This document shows positions 1-7,899 of a stretch of DNA of 8,538 bases, in pieces; the first letter of the stretch is position 1; every line of letters begins with the position of its first letter. Under the pieces are notes generated by a model. It did not search any database, was not told the DNA's origin, and saw nothing but the letters and a program-made list of their open reading frames with translations. Location of the stretch: NCBI GenBank assembly GCA_005879505.1, contig VBKQ01000173.1, positions 1-8,538 of the forward strand. The letters are read 5' to 3'. Position numbers and translations under genes: made by a program. Source of the DNA: Deltaproteobacteria bacterium (GTDB lineage: Bacteria; Myxococcota; Myxococcia; Myxococcales; 40CM-4-68-19).

Positions 1-1542
1 CGATTCGGCCGCATCGCCGGGATCACCGAGATCACCTCGGCCAGCACCCTGGGCCAGTCCCAGCTGACGCTGCAGTTCGATCTCGATCGCGACGTCGACT
101 CGGCCGCGCGCGACGTGCAGGCGGCCATGAACGCCGCGGCCGGGGATCTGCCGCCGAACCTTCCCAGCCGGCCCAATTACCGGAAGGCGAATCCCGCCGA
201 CGCGCCCATCATGATCGTGGCGTTGACGTCCGGGACGCTTCCGATGGCCCAGCTCTTCGACACGGCGAACACCATCCTCGCGCAGAAGATCTCGCAGGTG
301 TCCGGCGTGGGACAGGTGACGGTCGGCGGCGGGCAACAGCCGGCGGTGCGCGTTTCCGTCGACCCCGGGGCGCTCGCGGGCGTGGGCCTGTCGATGGAGG
401 ACGTGCGCGCGGCGCTCTCCACTGCTACCGCCAACTCGCCGAAGGGATCCTTGTCCGGCCAGGTGCAGACGCGCAGCATCGCCGCCAACGACCAGCTCAC
501 CACGGCGGCGCAGTACCGGCCACTGATCATCGGCTACAACAACGGCGCCCCGGTGCGCCTCTCCGACGTGGCGCGCGTCTTCGACGACGTCGAGAACCAG
601 CGTGCCGCGGGCTGGGTGGACGGCCGGCGCGCCATCCCGGTGATCATCCGGCGGCAGCCTGGCGCCAACATCATCGACGTGATCGAACGCGTGAAGGCGC
701 TGATCCCGGAGCTGGCGCGCTCGATCAATCCCGCCATCGACGTCGTCATCGCGCTCGACCGCAGCACCACCATTCGCGCCTCAGTCGTCGACGTGGAGCG
801 CACGCTGCTCATCAGCATCGGGCTGGTGGTGCTGGTGGTCTTCCTCTTCCTGCGAAACGTGCGGGCGACTGCCATCCCCAGCGTGGCAGTGCCCCTCTCC
901 CTGGTCGGCACCTTCGGCGCCATGTACCTGTGCGGCTACAGCCTGGACAACCTCTCGCTCATGGCCCTGACCATCTCCACCGGCTTCGTGGTGGACGACG
1001 CCATCGTGGTCACCGAGAACGTCTCCCGGTTCATCGAGGAAGGCGACACGCCGCTGCAGGCCGCCTTCAAGGGAGCCAAGCAGATCGGCTTCACCATCGT
1101 CTCGATCACCGTGTCGCTGCTGGCGGTCTTCATCCCGATCCTGTTGATGGGCGGGCTGGTGGGCCGGCTGTTCCGAGAGTTCGCGGTGACGCTGTCGTTC
1201 GCCATCGCCATCTCGGCGGTGGTGTCCCTGACGGTCACTCCGATGATGGCCTCCCGGATGCTGCTGCACGATCGCGAGCTGAAGCACGGCCGCCTGTACC
1301 GCGCCTCGGAGCGCGCCTTCAACTGGATGCGCGACACCTACGGCACCGCGCTCCGCTGGGTGCTCGAGCACGAATGGCTGATGCTCGCCGCCACCGGCGC
1401 CACCATCGCCTTCACCGTCTATCTCTACATCGTGATTCCGAAGGGCCTCTTTCCTCAGCAGGACACGGGCTCGATAGCGGGTGGCTCGCAGGCGCCGCAG
1501 GACATCTCCTTCCCGGCGATGAAAGCGCGGACCGAGGCGCTA
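1..1542 (+). pseudogene. MdtB/MdtC-type RND multidrug efflux permease, N-terminal part (5' end outside window, broken at 3' end)
   Basis: This is the inner-membrane proton/drug antiporter subunit of a tripartite efflux pump. It normally works as a trimer with a periplasmic adaptor and an outer-membrane channel. The frame is open from base 1, and the first residues (RFGRIAG) align with about residue 70 of E. coli MdtC, as I recall that sequence, so ~69 codons lie upstream of the window. Visible in order are periplasmic porter segments with RDVQAAMNAA and YRKANPADAPIM, then a transmembrane helix at about 800-860. The TM4 block GFVVDDAIVV follows, with the two proton-relay aspartates at 994-999. 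Next come the helix pair around FIPILLMGG and LFREFAVTLS, then the loop PKGLFPQQDTG that opens the second half. Homology stops after ISFPAMKARTEAL at ~1542. Beyond that, frame 1 stays open to 3351 but the sequence is Arg/Ala/Pro-rich nonsense. MdtC resemblance is slightly stronger than MdtB, but a split between them is not secure. Family identity is sure; loss of function is inferred. Confidence 0.93.
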
Positions 1543-1546
1543 GGTG
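1540..1546 (+). other. Deletion/frameshift junction in the RND gene
   Basis: Frame 1 homology ends with codon CTA at 1540-1542, and frame 2 homology begins with GTG GTC at 1544. Compared with E. coli MdtC (from memory), about 43 residues between the two blocks are absent. They would include the DDPAVDNVTGF-like and MMFITLKPRGER-like stretches of the first C-half porter subdomain. A clean loss of n bases with n = 2 mod 3 (for example 128 or 131) would explain both the gap and the frame change. The pieces here encode 514 and 402 residues; adding the ~69 missing upstream and ~43 deleted gives ~1028, close to MdtC's ~1025. Confidence 0.85.
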
Positions 1547-2752
1547 GTCGGCGAGCTGCGGCCCAAGCTCGCGCGCGTGCCGGGCATCAGCCTCTTCCTG
1601 CAGAACGTGCAGGACGTGCGCCTGGGCGGCCGGCTTTCCGGCGCGCAGTACCAGTACACGCTGGTGGACGCGAACCTCGACGAGCTTACGCAGTGGGCGC
1701 CGCGCGTGCTGGAGAAGCTGCGCTCGCTTCCGCAGCTGCGCGACGTCAATACCGACCAGCAGACGAACGGGCTGCGCCTGGACGTGACGGTGGATCGCGA
1801 CACCGCGTCGCGGCTCGGCATCACCCCGCAGGCGATCGACGAGACGCTCTACGACGCATTCGGTCAGCGCCAGGTCGCTACCATGTACACGCAGCTGAAC
1901 CAGTACCGCGTCGTGCTGGAGGTGAAGCCGGAGTTCCAAGTGAATCCGTCGCAGGTGCAGATGCTGTACGTGCGGACGCCTTCGGGCGGGCAGGTGCCGC
2001 TGAGCGCCCTCGCCAAGGTCACCGAGGCGCCGACCGCTCTGAGCGTCAACCACCAAGGACAGTTTCCCGCCGTGACGATCTCGTTCAACCTCGCCCCGGA
2101 CACCGCGCTGGGACAGGCGGTGACCGCGATCGATCGGGCCACCAGGGACATCGGCCTTCCGGCAAGCGCGCGCGGATCGTTCCAGGGAACAGCCCAGGCG
2201 TTCCAGCAGTCGCTGGCGAGCGAGCCGTTCCTTATCGCGTTCGCCCTGGTGGCGGTCTACATCGTGCTGGGCGTTCTCTACGAAAGCTACGTGCACCCGA
2301 TCACGATCCTTTCCACCCTGCCCTCCGCAGGCGTCGGCGCGCTGCTCGCGCTCCTGGCGGTGAACACGGAGTTCAGCATCATCGCGCTGATCGGAATCAT
2401 CCTCCTCATCGGCATCGTGAAGAAGAACGCCATCATGATGATCGACTTCGCCATCGAGGCGGAGCGCGACCAGGGCCTCTCCACCATCGAAGCCATCTAC
2501 AAGGCGTGCCTGCTGCGCTTCCGGCCGATTCTCATGACCACCCTCGCCGCCTTGCTCGGCGGCGTGCCACTGGCCATCGGCCACGGCGCCGGCGCCGAGC
2601 TACGGCAGCCGCTCGGCATCACCATCGTGGGCGGCCTGCTCTTCTCGCAGATGCTCACCCTCTTCACCACTCCGGTCATCTACGTCGCCCTCGACCGCTT
2701 CACGCGCCGCAAAGGCACGCACCCGGTCCCGGCCATGCAACCCGCGACCTGA
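1544..2752 (+). pseudogene. MdtB/MdtC-type RND multidrug efflux permease, C-terminal part (out of frame with the N-terminal part)
   Basis: This is the second half of the same efflux permease, in frame 2. It opens with VVGELRPKLARVPG, which aligns without gaps with the MdtC segment after the deleted region, then the porter blocks QYQYTL, DVNTDQQTNG and AFGQRQ. The docking/porter region ends with LSVNHQGQFPA and GSFQGTAQAFQQ. The C-terminal helices follow, including YIVLGVLYESYVHP, STLPSAGVGALLAL and the TM10 block LIGIVKKNAIMM with the conserved lysine pair. LLRFRPILMTTLAAL and LRQPLGITIVGG complete the core. The gene ends normally at TGA 2750-2752, six bases before the stop of the convergent isomerase gene. 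A TAG stop sits directly before GTG 1544 in this frame. A GAGG at 1534-1537 lies 6 nt upstream of that GTG, so internal initiation is conceivable, but a half transporter would not be expected to pump. Confidence 0.92.
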
Positions 2753-2758
2753 CCGCGC

Positions 2759-3505
2759 TCACCTCTTCGACTTCAGGCCGGCCACCGTCTCGTAAAGGCG
2801 TCTCTGCGAGTCGGGAGAGAACCAGGTATCGAGCCAGCGATCGGCCTGCGCGAGCGCGTTCGCGCGGGCCGCGGCCGCGGCCGGGCGCCGGAGCGATTCC
2901 TTCACCATGCGGATTCCCGCGGGCGGAACCGCGGCGAGGGACGAGGCGCGCTGCAAGGCGCGGGGAAGCAGCTCGGCCTCCGCAGCGAGCTCGTGCAGCA
3001 CCCCGAGCTGGAGCGCCTCGCGCGGCGAGAGGAGCCGGCCTTCCACCGCGAGGGCCGCGAGCGAGGATCCCGGCACCTGCAAGCGCAGGGTTTCCACGAC
3101 TGACGCAGGCAGGCCGATCCCGAGCTGCGTCTCGTTCAGCCCGATGCGCGCCTCCCGATCCGCTCCGATGCGCACGTCGGCTTGGAGGGCCAGCACGCAC
3201 CCGCCGGCGACGGCGTGGCCGTTCACCGCCGCGACCAACGGGATCGGCAGCTCGAAGACGCGCATCATCACGGCGTCGAACCGGAGCACGAACGCCCGCA
3301 TCCCGACACGATCCAGATCGATCAGCGCCGGCAGATCGAGGCCGGCGCTGAAGGCGGACCCCTGCCCGGTGATCACGGCCGCCCGCGCGTCGCCGAGCTG
3401 ACCGAGGAGCGCCTCCAGCCGATCCAGGAAGGATGGCCCGATCGCATTGGCCTTTCCGTTCTCCAGCCGGATCAGGGCGACCTCGCCATTGCGTTCGATG
3501 CGCAT
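2759..3505 (-). CDS. Enoyl-CoA hydratase/isomerase family protein, delta3-delta2-enoyl-CoA isomerase (ECI1-like)
   Basis: This 248-residue crotonase-fold enzyme probably shifts a 3-enoyl-CoA double bond to the 2-trans position in beta-oxidation of unsaturated fatty acids, in the cytoplasm. The FSAGLDL block at residues 52-58 and AGGC at 100-103 supply the oxyanion-hole segments. The hydratase glutamate that follows GGGC in crotonases (rat Glu144) is Val104 here. The second acidic residue is kept as Glu125 inside IGLNETQLGI (121-130). That pattern, one retained glutamate in GLNETQLGI, matches mitochondrial ECI1 rather than hydratases. The start is ATG at 3505, with GGGAGG at 3511-3516, five bases upstream, a strong ribosome site. 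It lies 19 bp downstream of the permease stop, so it is probably the last gene of the same transcript. It ends 6 bp from the convergent efflux gene, with no terminator visible between them. Fold assignment is very sure; isomerase specificity is an inference from active-site residues. Confidence 0.93.
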   Translation of the reverse strand: MRIERNGEVALIRLENGKANAIGPSFLDRLEALLGQLGDARAAVITGQGSAFSAGLDLPALIDLDRVGMRAFVLRFDAVMMRVFELPIPLVAAVNGHAVAGGCVLALQADVRIGADREARIGLNETQLGIGLPASVVETLRLQVPGSSLAALAVEGRLLSPREALQLGVLHELAAEAELLPRALQRASSLAAVPPAGIRMVKESLRRPAAAAARANALAQADRWLDTWFSPDSQRRLYETVAGLKSKR

Positions 3506-3524
3506 GCTTGCCTCCCGACAGCGG

Positions 3525-4802
3525 TCAGCGGGCCTTCCGCCACAGCAGGTAGACGGGAAACCCCGCCAGCGTCAACGCGAGCCCGATCAGGCTGTGCACC
3601 GGATCGCGCGCGAAGGTGGAGATCACCACCGCGGCGCATACGCCGATGAAGAGCAGCGTGCTGAGCGGATGTCCGGGCATCGAGATGGGCTCGCCTCGCG
3701 CCCGGAACACGAACAGGCACGAGGCCACGAGCGCGAAGAAGATGAAGTCGATCGCCACCACGTAGCGGAGAAGGACCTCGTACGTTCCGGCGAGCGCCAG
3801 CGCGATCGCGACCGCCCCCTGCAAGGCGATCGCTGCGACCGGCGCCCGGGTGCGCGGGTGCACGCGCGCGAGGCTGCGCAGGAACGCGCCGTCCTCCGCC
3901 ATCGCGAAGTAGACGCGCGGCGCGGTGAGGATGCTCTGGCTCAAGAATCCCAGCGAGGAGATCGCGACTCCCGCTCCGATCAGCGAGGCCCCCCGCGCGC
4001 CGATCACGCGCGTCGCCACGTCCATCGCGGGCGCTGCGCTGTTCTCGAGAGCGGCCTTGCCCAGCACGCGGTCGCAGGCGAACGCGACTCCGACGTAGAG
4101 GACGATCACACCGAGAACGCCGGCCACCAGCGCCCGTGGAAGATCGCGGCCCGGATCCTTCATCTCGCCGGCCACGAAGCAAGCGGTCTGGAACCCGCCG
4201 TAAGAGAAGAGCACCGGGACCAACGCGGCGACGAAGCTCGTCCCGCCTTTGACGGCCTCCTGCTCAGCCGAGGGTGCTCCCGTGAGCCCGGCGGCGATCA
4301 ACGCACCGATGGCGACGATCTTCAGCACCATCAGCGCGCTCTGCACGCGGGCTCCTGCCCCCACTCCCAGGCAGTTGATCAGCGTCAAGCTACCGGTAGC
4401 CAGCGCCGCCAGGGCGCCTTCGGCGACAGCGACCCCCGCCAGCTGCCGGAAGTAGCGGCCGAAGGTCATCGCGCAGACGGCCATGCCGCCAGTCTGGATC
4501 ACGAGCAGGAGCGCCCACCCGTAGACGAATCCGAGCGCCGGATGGTACGCCTCGCGCAAGTAGACGTATTGGCCGCCTGCGAACGGACGGCGCCGTGAGA
4601 GATCCGCGTAGATGAAGCCGCCGAGCAACGCCGCCGCGCCTCCGGCGATCCACGCGCCGATCATCTCCTCCCGCGTCGACGTCCAGGAAGCGACGATCGC
4701 CGGCGTGACGAAGATTCCCGAGCCCACGATTCCGCCCATCACCACCATGGTGGAATCGAAGAAGCCGATGCGGCGCGCAAGCCGTTCTTCGGGCACGCGC
4801 AC
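3525..4802 (-). CDS. APC-superfamily amino-acid permease
   Basis: This is a 425-residue inner-membrane transporter with about 12 hydrophobic segments, probably an amino-acid/proton symporter or exchanger. TM1 carries the unwound substrate-binding motif GGIVGSGIF (residues 23-31), diagnostic of the family. The FAGGQYVYLREAYHPALGFVYGW stretch (74-96) is typical of LAT-like APC permeases. TM6 and the following loop carry FSYGGFQ (199-205) and the signature GEMKDPGRDLPRAL (212-225). APRVYFAMAEDG (295-306) and P321 in the R-x-P loop also fit the family. The C-terminus ends in a short basic tail (WRKAR). The start used is GTG at 4800-4802; a second GTG two codons in (4794-4796) would give nearly the same protein. 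The ribosome site is poor (GATAGAG just upstream), and a perfect 7-bp hairpin lies immediately 5' of it. Substrate cannot be told from sequence. Its position between a secreted propeller protein and an isomerase gives no clear clue. Confidence 0.93.
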   Translation of the reverse strand: MRVPEERLARRIGFFDSTMVVMGGIVGSGIFVTPAIVASWTSTREEMIGAWIAGGAAALLGGFIYADLSRRRPFAGGQYVYLREAYHPALGFVYGWALLLVIQTGGMAVCAMTFGRYFRQLAGVAVAEGALAALATGSLTLINCLGVGAGARVQSALMVLKIVAIGALIAAGLTGAPSAEQEAVKGGTSFVAALVPVLFSYGGFQTACFVAGEMKDPGRDLPRALVAGVLGVIVLYVGVAFACDRVLGKAALENSAAPAMDVATRVIGARGASLIGAGVAISSLGFLSQSILTAPRVYFAMAEDGAFLRSLARVHPRTRAPVAAIALQGAVAIALALAGTYEVLLRYVVAIDFIFFALVASCLFVFRARGEPISMPGHPLSTLLFIGVCAAVVISTFARDPVHSLIGLALTLAGFPVYLLWRKAR

Positions 4803-4813
4803 GCTCTATCACG

Positions 4814-4830
4814 CGCGAGCAAGGCTCGCG
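4814..4830 (-). promoter_or_regulatory. Perfect 7-bp stem-loop just upstream of the permease start
   Basis: CGCGAGC (4814-4820) and GCTCGCG (4824-4830) are separated by AAG. The hairpin sits 11 bases from the GTG start of the permease, next to its weak ribosome-binding region, within the 58-bp gap after the propeller gene. No T-run follows on the minus strand, so it is not a typical intrinsic terminator. It could reduce read-through, protect an mRNA end or limit ribosome access. GC-rich DNA also makes such stems easily by chance, so function is unproven. Confidence 0.35.
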
Positions 4831-4860
4831 GGGCAGCCGGAGACGCCGTCACGATTCATT

Positions 4861-7851
4861 TTATTCCTGCCCGAGAACCTGTTGCGCATGGGCGAACAAC
4901 TCGGCTGCCTCGCGCAGGACGCTTTCCGCTGCCTTCACGGCCTGGGGCGTAGGAGGCGCGTCGGTCGACTGCAGTAGATCGTAAATCCCCGCAATCCGGG
5001 CATTCCAGGGGACCAGCGCCGGAGGCTCCTGTCTTGCCCAGGGCCTGCGCACTTCGGCGACTCCCTCGAGCGCAGCAAGACGTTCGTCTTGCGGCCGATC
5101 CTTGCGCAGCTTGCGCACTTCATCGATCAGCCCCGTGTCTCTGCGCAGCGCGTCGGCCAGCCTCTGCGAAAGCGCGAATTGCTGCCGCAGGGCTGCCATC
5201 GAAGTGCGGATGCGCGGGTCCATTCGCACCGTCAAAGGCCGGGTCAGCGTTCGGCCGCCGGCGGTCAGCCGGACCGTGTACCGCCCGGGCAGCGCCCACG
5301 GTCCGCGCGGCTCCTTCGGCGTATCGTGTGGCACGGCGGCGATGGGATATCCGCTCTCCAGCACCGGTGGCGAAGGCCAGTGCAGGTCCCAGACGAAACG
5401 ATGCAGCCCGGGTTCTCCAGACGGAGGACGGGCCGGGCGGATCCACCAGCGCGGGATGTTTCCCTCATCCTTCGGCGGCTCGGCCCGGTCGGCGCTCGAG
5501 AACCCTCGCACAAGCGTTCCCTCGGCATCGAGAATCTCGATGCTCACCTCGGCCTTCGTCTTCAGGAAGTAGTCGATGATGGCGCCGTCGGGCGGGTCCT
5601 TCGATCTCGGCTCGTCCGGCGGCATCGGCGTATCGCTGTTCGTGTTCCAGCGGATGCGCATTGCCGTCTGGGGAAGGAACAGGTGCGCATCCTCCTGCAC
5701 CACCGCGTCCGTCACTTCGCGCAGCGGCTCGATGTCGTCGAGGATCCAGAACCCGCGCCCGTGCGTCGCGATCGCCAGGTCGTCGCCCTTGACGATCAGA
5801 TCGCGGACCGAGGTCGCCGGCATGTCCAGGCGGAGCGGCTGCCAGTCGTCGCCGTCGTTGAAGCTCACGTAGACCGCCTGCTCCGTGCCGCAGAACAGCA
5901 GCCCACGGCGCACCGGATCCTCGCGCACCACGTTGACGACGCCGCCCGCGGGCAGCCCGCGGACGATCTCCTGCCACGTCCGGCCGCCGTCGTGCGTCCG
6001 CAGCAGGTGCGGCCGCAGATCGTCGAGGCGGAAGGTATTGATGGCAGCGTAGGCCGTTTCCGCATGGAAGCGGCCTGCCTCGAGGATGCTCACCTTCGCC
6101 CAGGGGACGAGCTGCGCCGGCGTGACTTCCTGCCAGCTCTTCCCTCCATCGCGCGTCCGGTGGATCAGGCCGTCGTCAGTGCCCGCCCAGATCACTCCCG
6201 CGTTCTTCGGCGAAGGCGCGAGCGCATACACGACGCCGCGCTGCTCCGGTCTGGCCTCGTCGGATCCGCGATACTTTCCGACGTTGGCGGGAACCTCCCA
6301 GGTGCGGCGCGTGAGATCCGGGCTGATCTGCGCCCAGGTGCGTCCGCCATCGCGCGTCTTCCACACCGTATTCGACGCGAAATAGAGCGTGCCAGGGTCG
6401 GCCGGCGAGAAGATCACCGGCTGCGTGCGGATGACCCGGTATCCGGGCGTGCGCACCGGTACCGGCGAGACGTCCTGCACCTGCCGCGTGCGTCGGTCCC
6501 AGCGGGTGATCTTCCCGCCATACACGATGTCGGGGTCGCGCGGGTCCGGCGCCGCGTATCCGTACTCCTCGACCGCGATTGGCTGCCAATCTCGAACGGT
6601 GATCGCGCCTTCCGGGCCGCGCGAGAGCACGCAGGCGGCACCGCTCTCCTGCTGGCCGCCGCAAAGGCGGTAGGGAAAGGCGTCGTCGGCCTGGACGTGG
6701 AACATCTGCGCCGTGGGCTGGGTGTACCAACTGCTCCACGTCGCTCCTCCGTTCACGGTGACGGCGGCGCCCTGATCGCCGACGATCAGCATCGTCGTCG
6801 GGCGAAGCGGATCGATCCAGATGCGATGGTAATCGTCCCCGCCCGGCGCGCCGCGGAAGGCGGCGAACGACCTGCCTCCGTCGGTCGATTTCCAGGCGAC
6901 GACACTGGCGGTGTAGACCACGTCCGGATCGGACGGGTCCACCTTCACCTCGGCGAAGTCGTCGGGCCGTTCGGCGACGCGGCGATCGTCGCAGATCCGC
7001 GTCCAGCTCTCTCCCGCGTCATCGGAGCGATAGAGAAAGCCCTCCTCTTTCACCTGCACCGTGGCGAAGAGGCGCGAGGTCCGGGACGGCGCGATGCCGA
7101 TCCCGATCCGCCCGAGCCCGTGGTGCTCGAAGTCCGGCAGGCCTTTCACCAGCTTCTTCCAGGTGGTGCCGCCGTCGACCGACTTGTAGAGCCCGCTGCC
7201 GGGGCCGGAGAACTGTCCGTTCTCCCAAGGCGCCTGCCGCGATTCCCAGAGGGCGGCGTAGACGACGGCGGGATTGGCAGGATCGATCACCACATCGGCG
7301 CCGCCGGTGTCCGGATCCTTGTAGAGCACCCGCTGGAAGGTCTCGCCGCCGTCCGTCGAGCGGAAGATGCCGCGCTCTTCGTTCGGGCCGTAGGGGTGCC
7401 CGAGAACGGCGACGAAGAGGCGGCTGGGATCCTTCGGGTCGACGGCGATCTGCGGGATCTGCTGACCGTCGCGCAGGCCGAGGTGCCTCCAGCTCCGGCC
7501 CGCGTCCACGGACTTGTAGACTCCGTCTCCGGTGGAGAGGTCGGGCCGCTGCAGGCCCTCGCCGCTGCCGAGGTAGATCACGTCCGGATTCGACGGCGCC
7601 ACCGCGATGGCGCCGATGCTTCCGGTGGGCTGGTCGTCGAAGATCGGCGTCCAGGTGCGCCCGTAGTCGTCCGTGCGCCAGACGCCGCCGTTGACGGCGC
7701 CGATGTAGAAGACACCCGGGCTCTGGGGCGCGCCGGCGGCAGCCTTCGTGCGGCTCCCCCGCCAAGGGCCGACGTCGCGCCACTTCAACTCCGCAAACAG
7801 CTCGGACGCTCTCGGCGCCGCGAGCAACAACCCGAGGACGATCGCGACCAT
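4861..7851 (-). CDS. Exported BNR/Asp-box beta-propeller protein (sortilin VPS10-like, often labelled 'glycosyl hydrolase')
   Basis: This 996-residue protein is of the large Asp-box family widespread in soil bacteria; its biochemical role is unknown. It carries 11 Asp-box motifs (S/T-x-D-x-G-x-x-W/F), starting near residues 59, 113, 164, 223, 275, 321, 364, 498, 565, 618 and 662. These form beta-propeller hairpins, probably two propellers, given the motif-free stretch 373-497. Family hallmarks include LKWRDVGPWRG (22-32), WTPIFDDQPTGSIGAIAVAPSNPDVIY (67-93), ATHGRGFWILDD (695-706) and PPDGAIIDYFL (753-763). A C-terminal PGRYTVRLTAGG beta domain (855-866) follows, and the protein ends in a charged helical region (~880-996). 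The ATG at 7851 is forced: an in-frame TAA lies at 7873-7875 with no start between. The ribosome site GAGGA is 13 bases away, and residues 1-15 make a short signal peptide lacking the usual basic start. Sialidase activity is not supported, because no arginine triad or catalytic set is recognisable. It lies 47 bp after the lipoprotein gene. Confidence 0.92.
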   Translation of the reverse strand: MVAIVLGLLLAAPRASELFAELKWRDVGPWRGSRTKAAAGAPQSPGVFYIGAVNGGVWRTDDYGRTWTPIFDDQPTGSIGAIAVAPSNPDVIYLGSGEGLQRPDLSTGDGVYKSVDAGRSWRHLGLRDGQQIPQIAVDPKDPSRLFVAVLGHPYGPNEERGIFRSTDGGETFQRVLYKDPDTGGADVVIDPANPAVVYAALWESRQAPWENGQFSGPGSGLYKSVDGGTTWKKLVKGLPDFEHHGLGRIGIGIAPSRTSRLFATVQVKEEGFLYRSDDAGESWTRICDDRRVAERPDDFAEVKVDPSDPDVVYTASVVAWKSTDGGRSFAAFRGAPGGDDYHRIWIDPLRPTTMLIVGDQGAAVTVNGGATWSSWYTQPTAQMFHVQADDAFPYRLCGGQQESGAACVLSRGPEGAITVRDWQPIAVEEYGYAAPDPRDPDIVYGGKITRWDRRTRQVQDVSPVPVRTPGYRVIRTQPVIFSPADPGTLYFASNTVWKTRDGGRTWAQISPDLTRRTWEVPANVGKYRGSDEARPEQRGVVYALAPSPKNAGVIWAGTDDGLIHRTRDGGKSWQEVTPAQLVPWAKVSILEAGRFHAETAYAAINTFRLDDLRPHLLRTHDGGRTWQEIVRGLPAGGVVNVVREDPVRRGLLFCGTEQAVYVSFNDGDDWQPLRLDMPATSVRDLIVKGDDLAIATHGRGFWILDDIEPLREVTDAVVQEDAHLFLPQTAMRIRWNTNSDTPMPPDEPRSKDPPDGAIIDYFLKTKAEVSIEILDAEGTLVRGFSSADRAEPPKDEGNIPRWWIRPARPPSGEPGLHRFVWDLHWPSPPVLESGYPIAAVPHDTPKEPRGPWALPGRYTVRLTAGGRTLTRPLTVRMDPRIRTSMAALRQQFALSQRLADALRRDTGLIDEVRKLRKDRPQDERLAALEGVAEVRRPWARQEPPALVPWNARIAGIYDLLQSTDAPPTPQAVKAAESVLREAAELFAHAQQVLGQE

Positions 7852-7899
7852 TGCGCGCGGCGTTTCCTCGATTTAGCGAGTTCGACCCGCCGGCGTCCT

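Noticed and set aside
1536..1546. Programmed ribosomal frameshift in the RND gene
   Set aside because: No slippery heptamer is present, and about 43 family residues are missing at the junction, which frameshifting cannot explain.
2867..2882. 16-base GGCC/GCGG palindrome
   Set aside because: It encodes a run of Ala/Arg codons inside the isomerase C-terminal region. GC-rich coding explains it, with no sign of a regulatory role.
3447..4598. Plus-strand open frame of 383 codons opposite the permease
   Set aside because: It is antisense to a well-supported 12-helix transporter, low-complexity Arg/Glu/Asp/His-rich, and has no motif support.
4861..7851. Sialidase or other glycosyl hydrolase activity for the Asp-box protein
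   Set aside because: Asp-boxes are structural. No sialidase arginine triad or Tyr/Glu/Asp catalytic arrangement is recognisable, and the family motifs match uncharacterised sortilin-like proteins.
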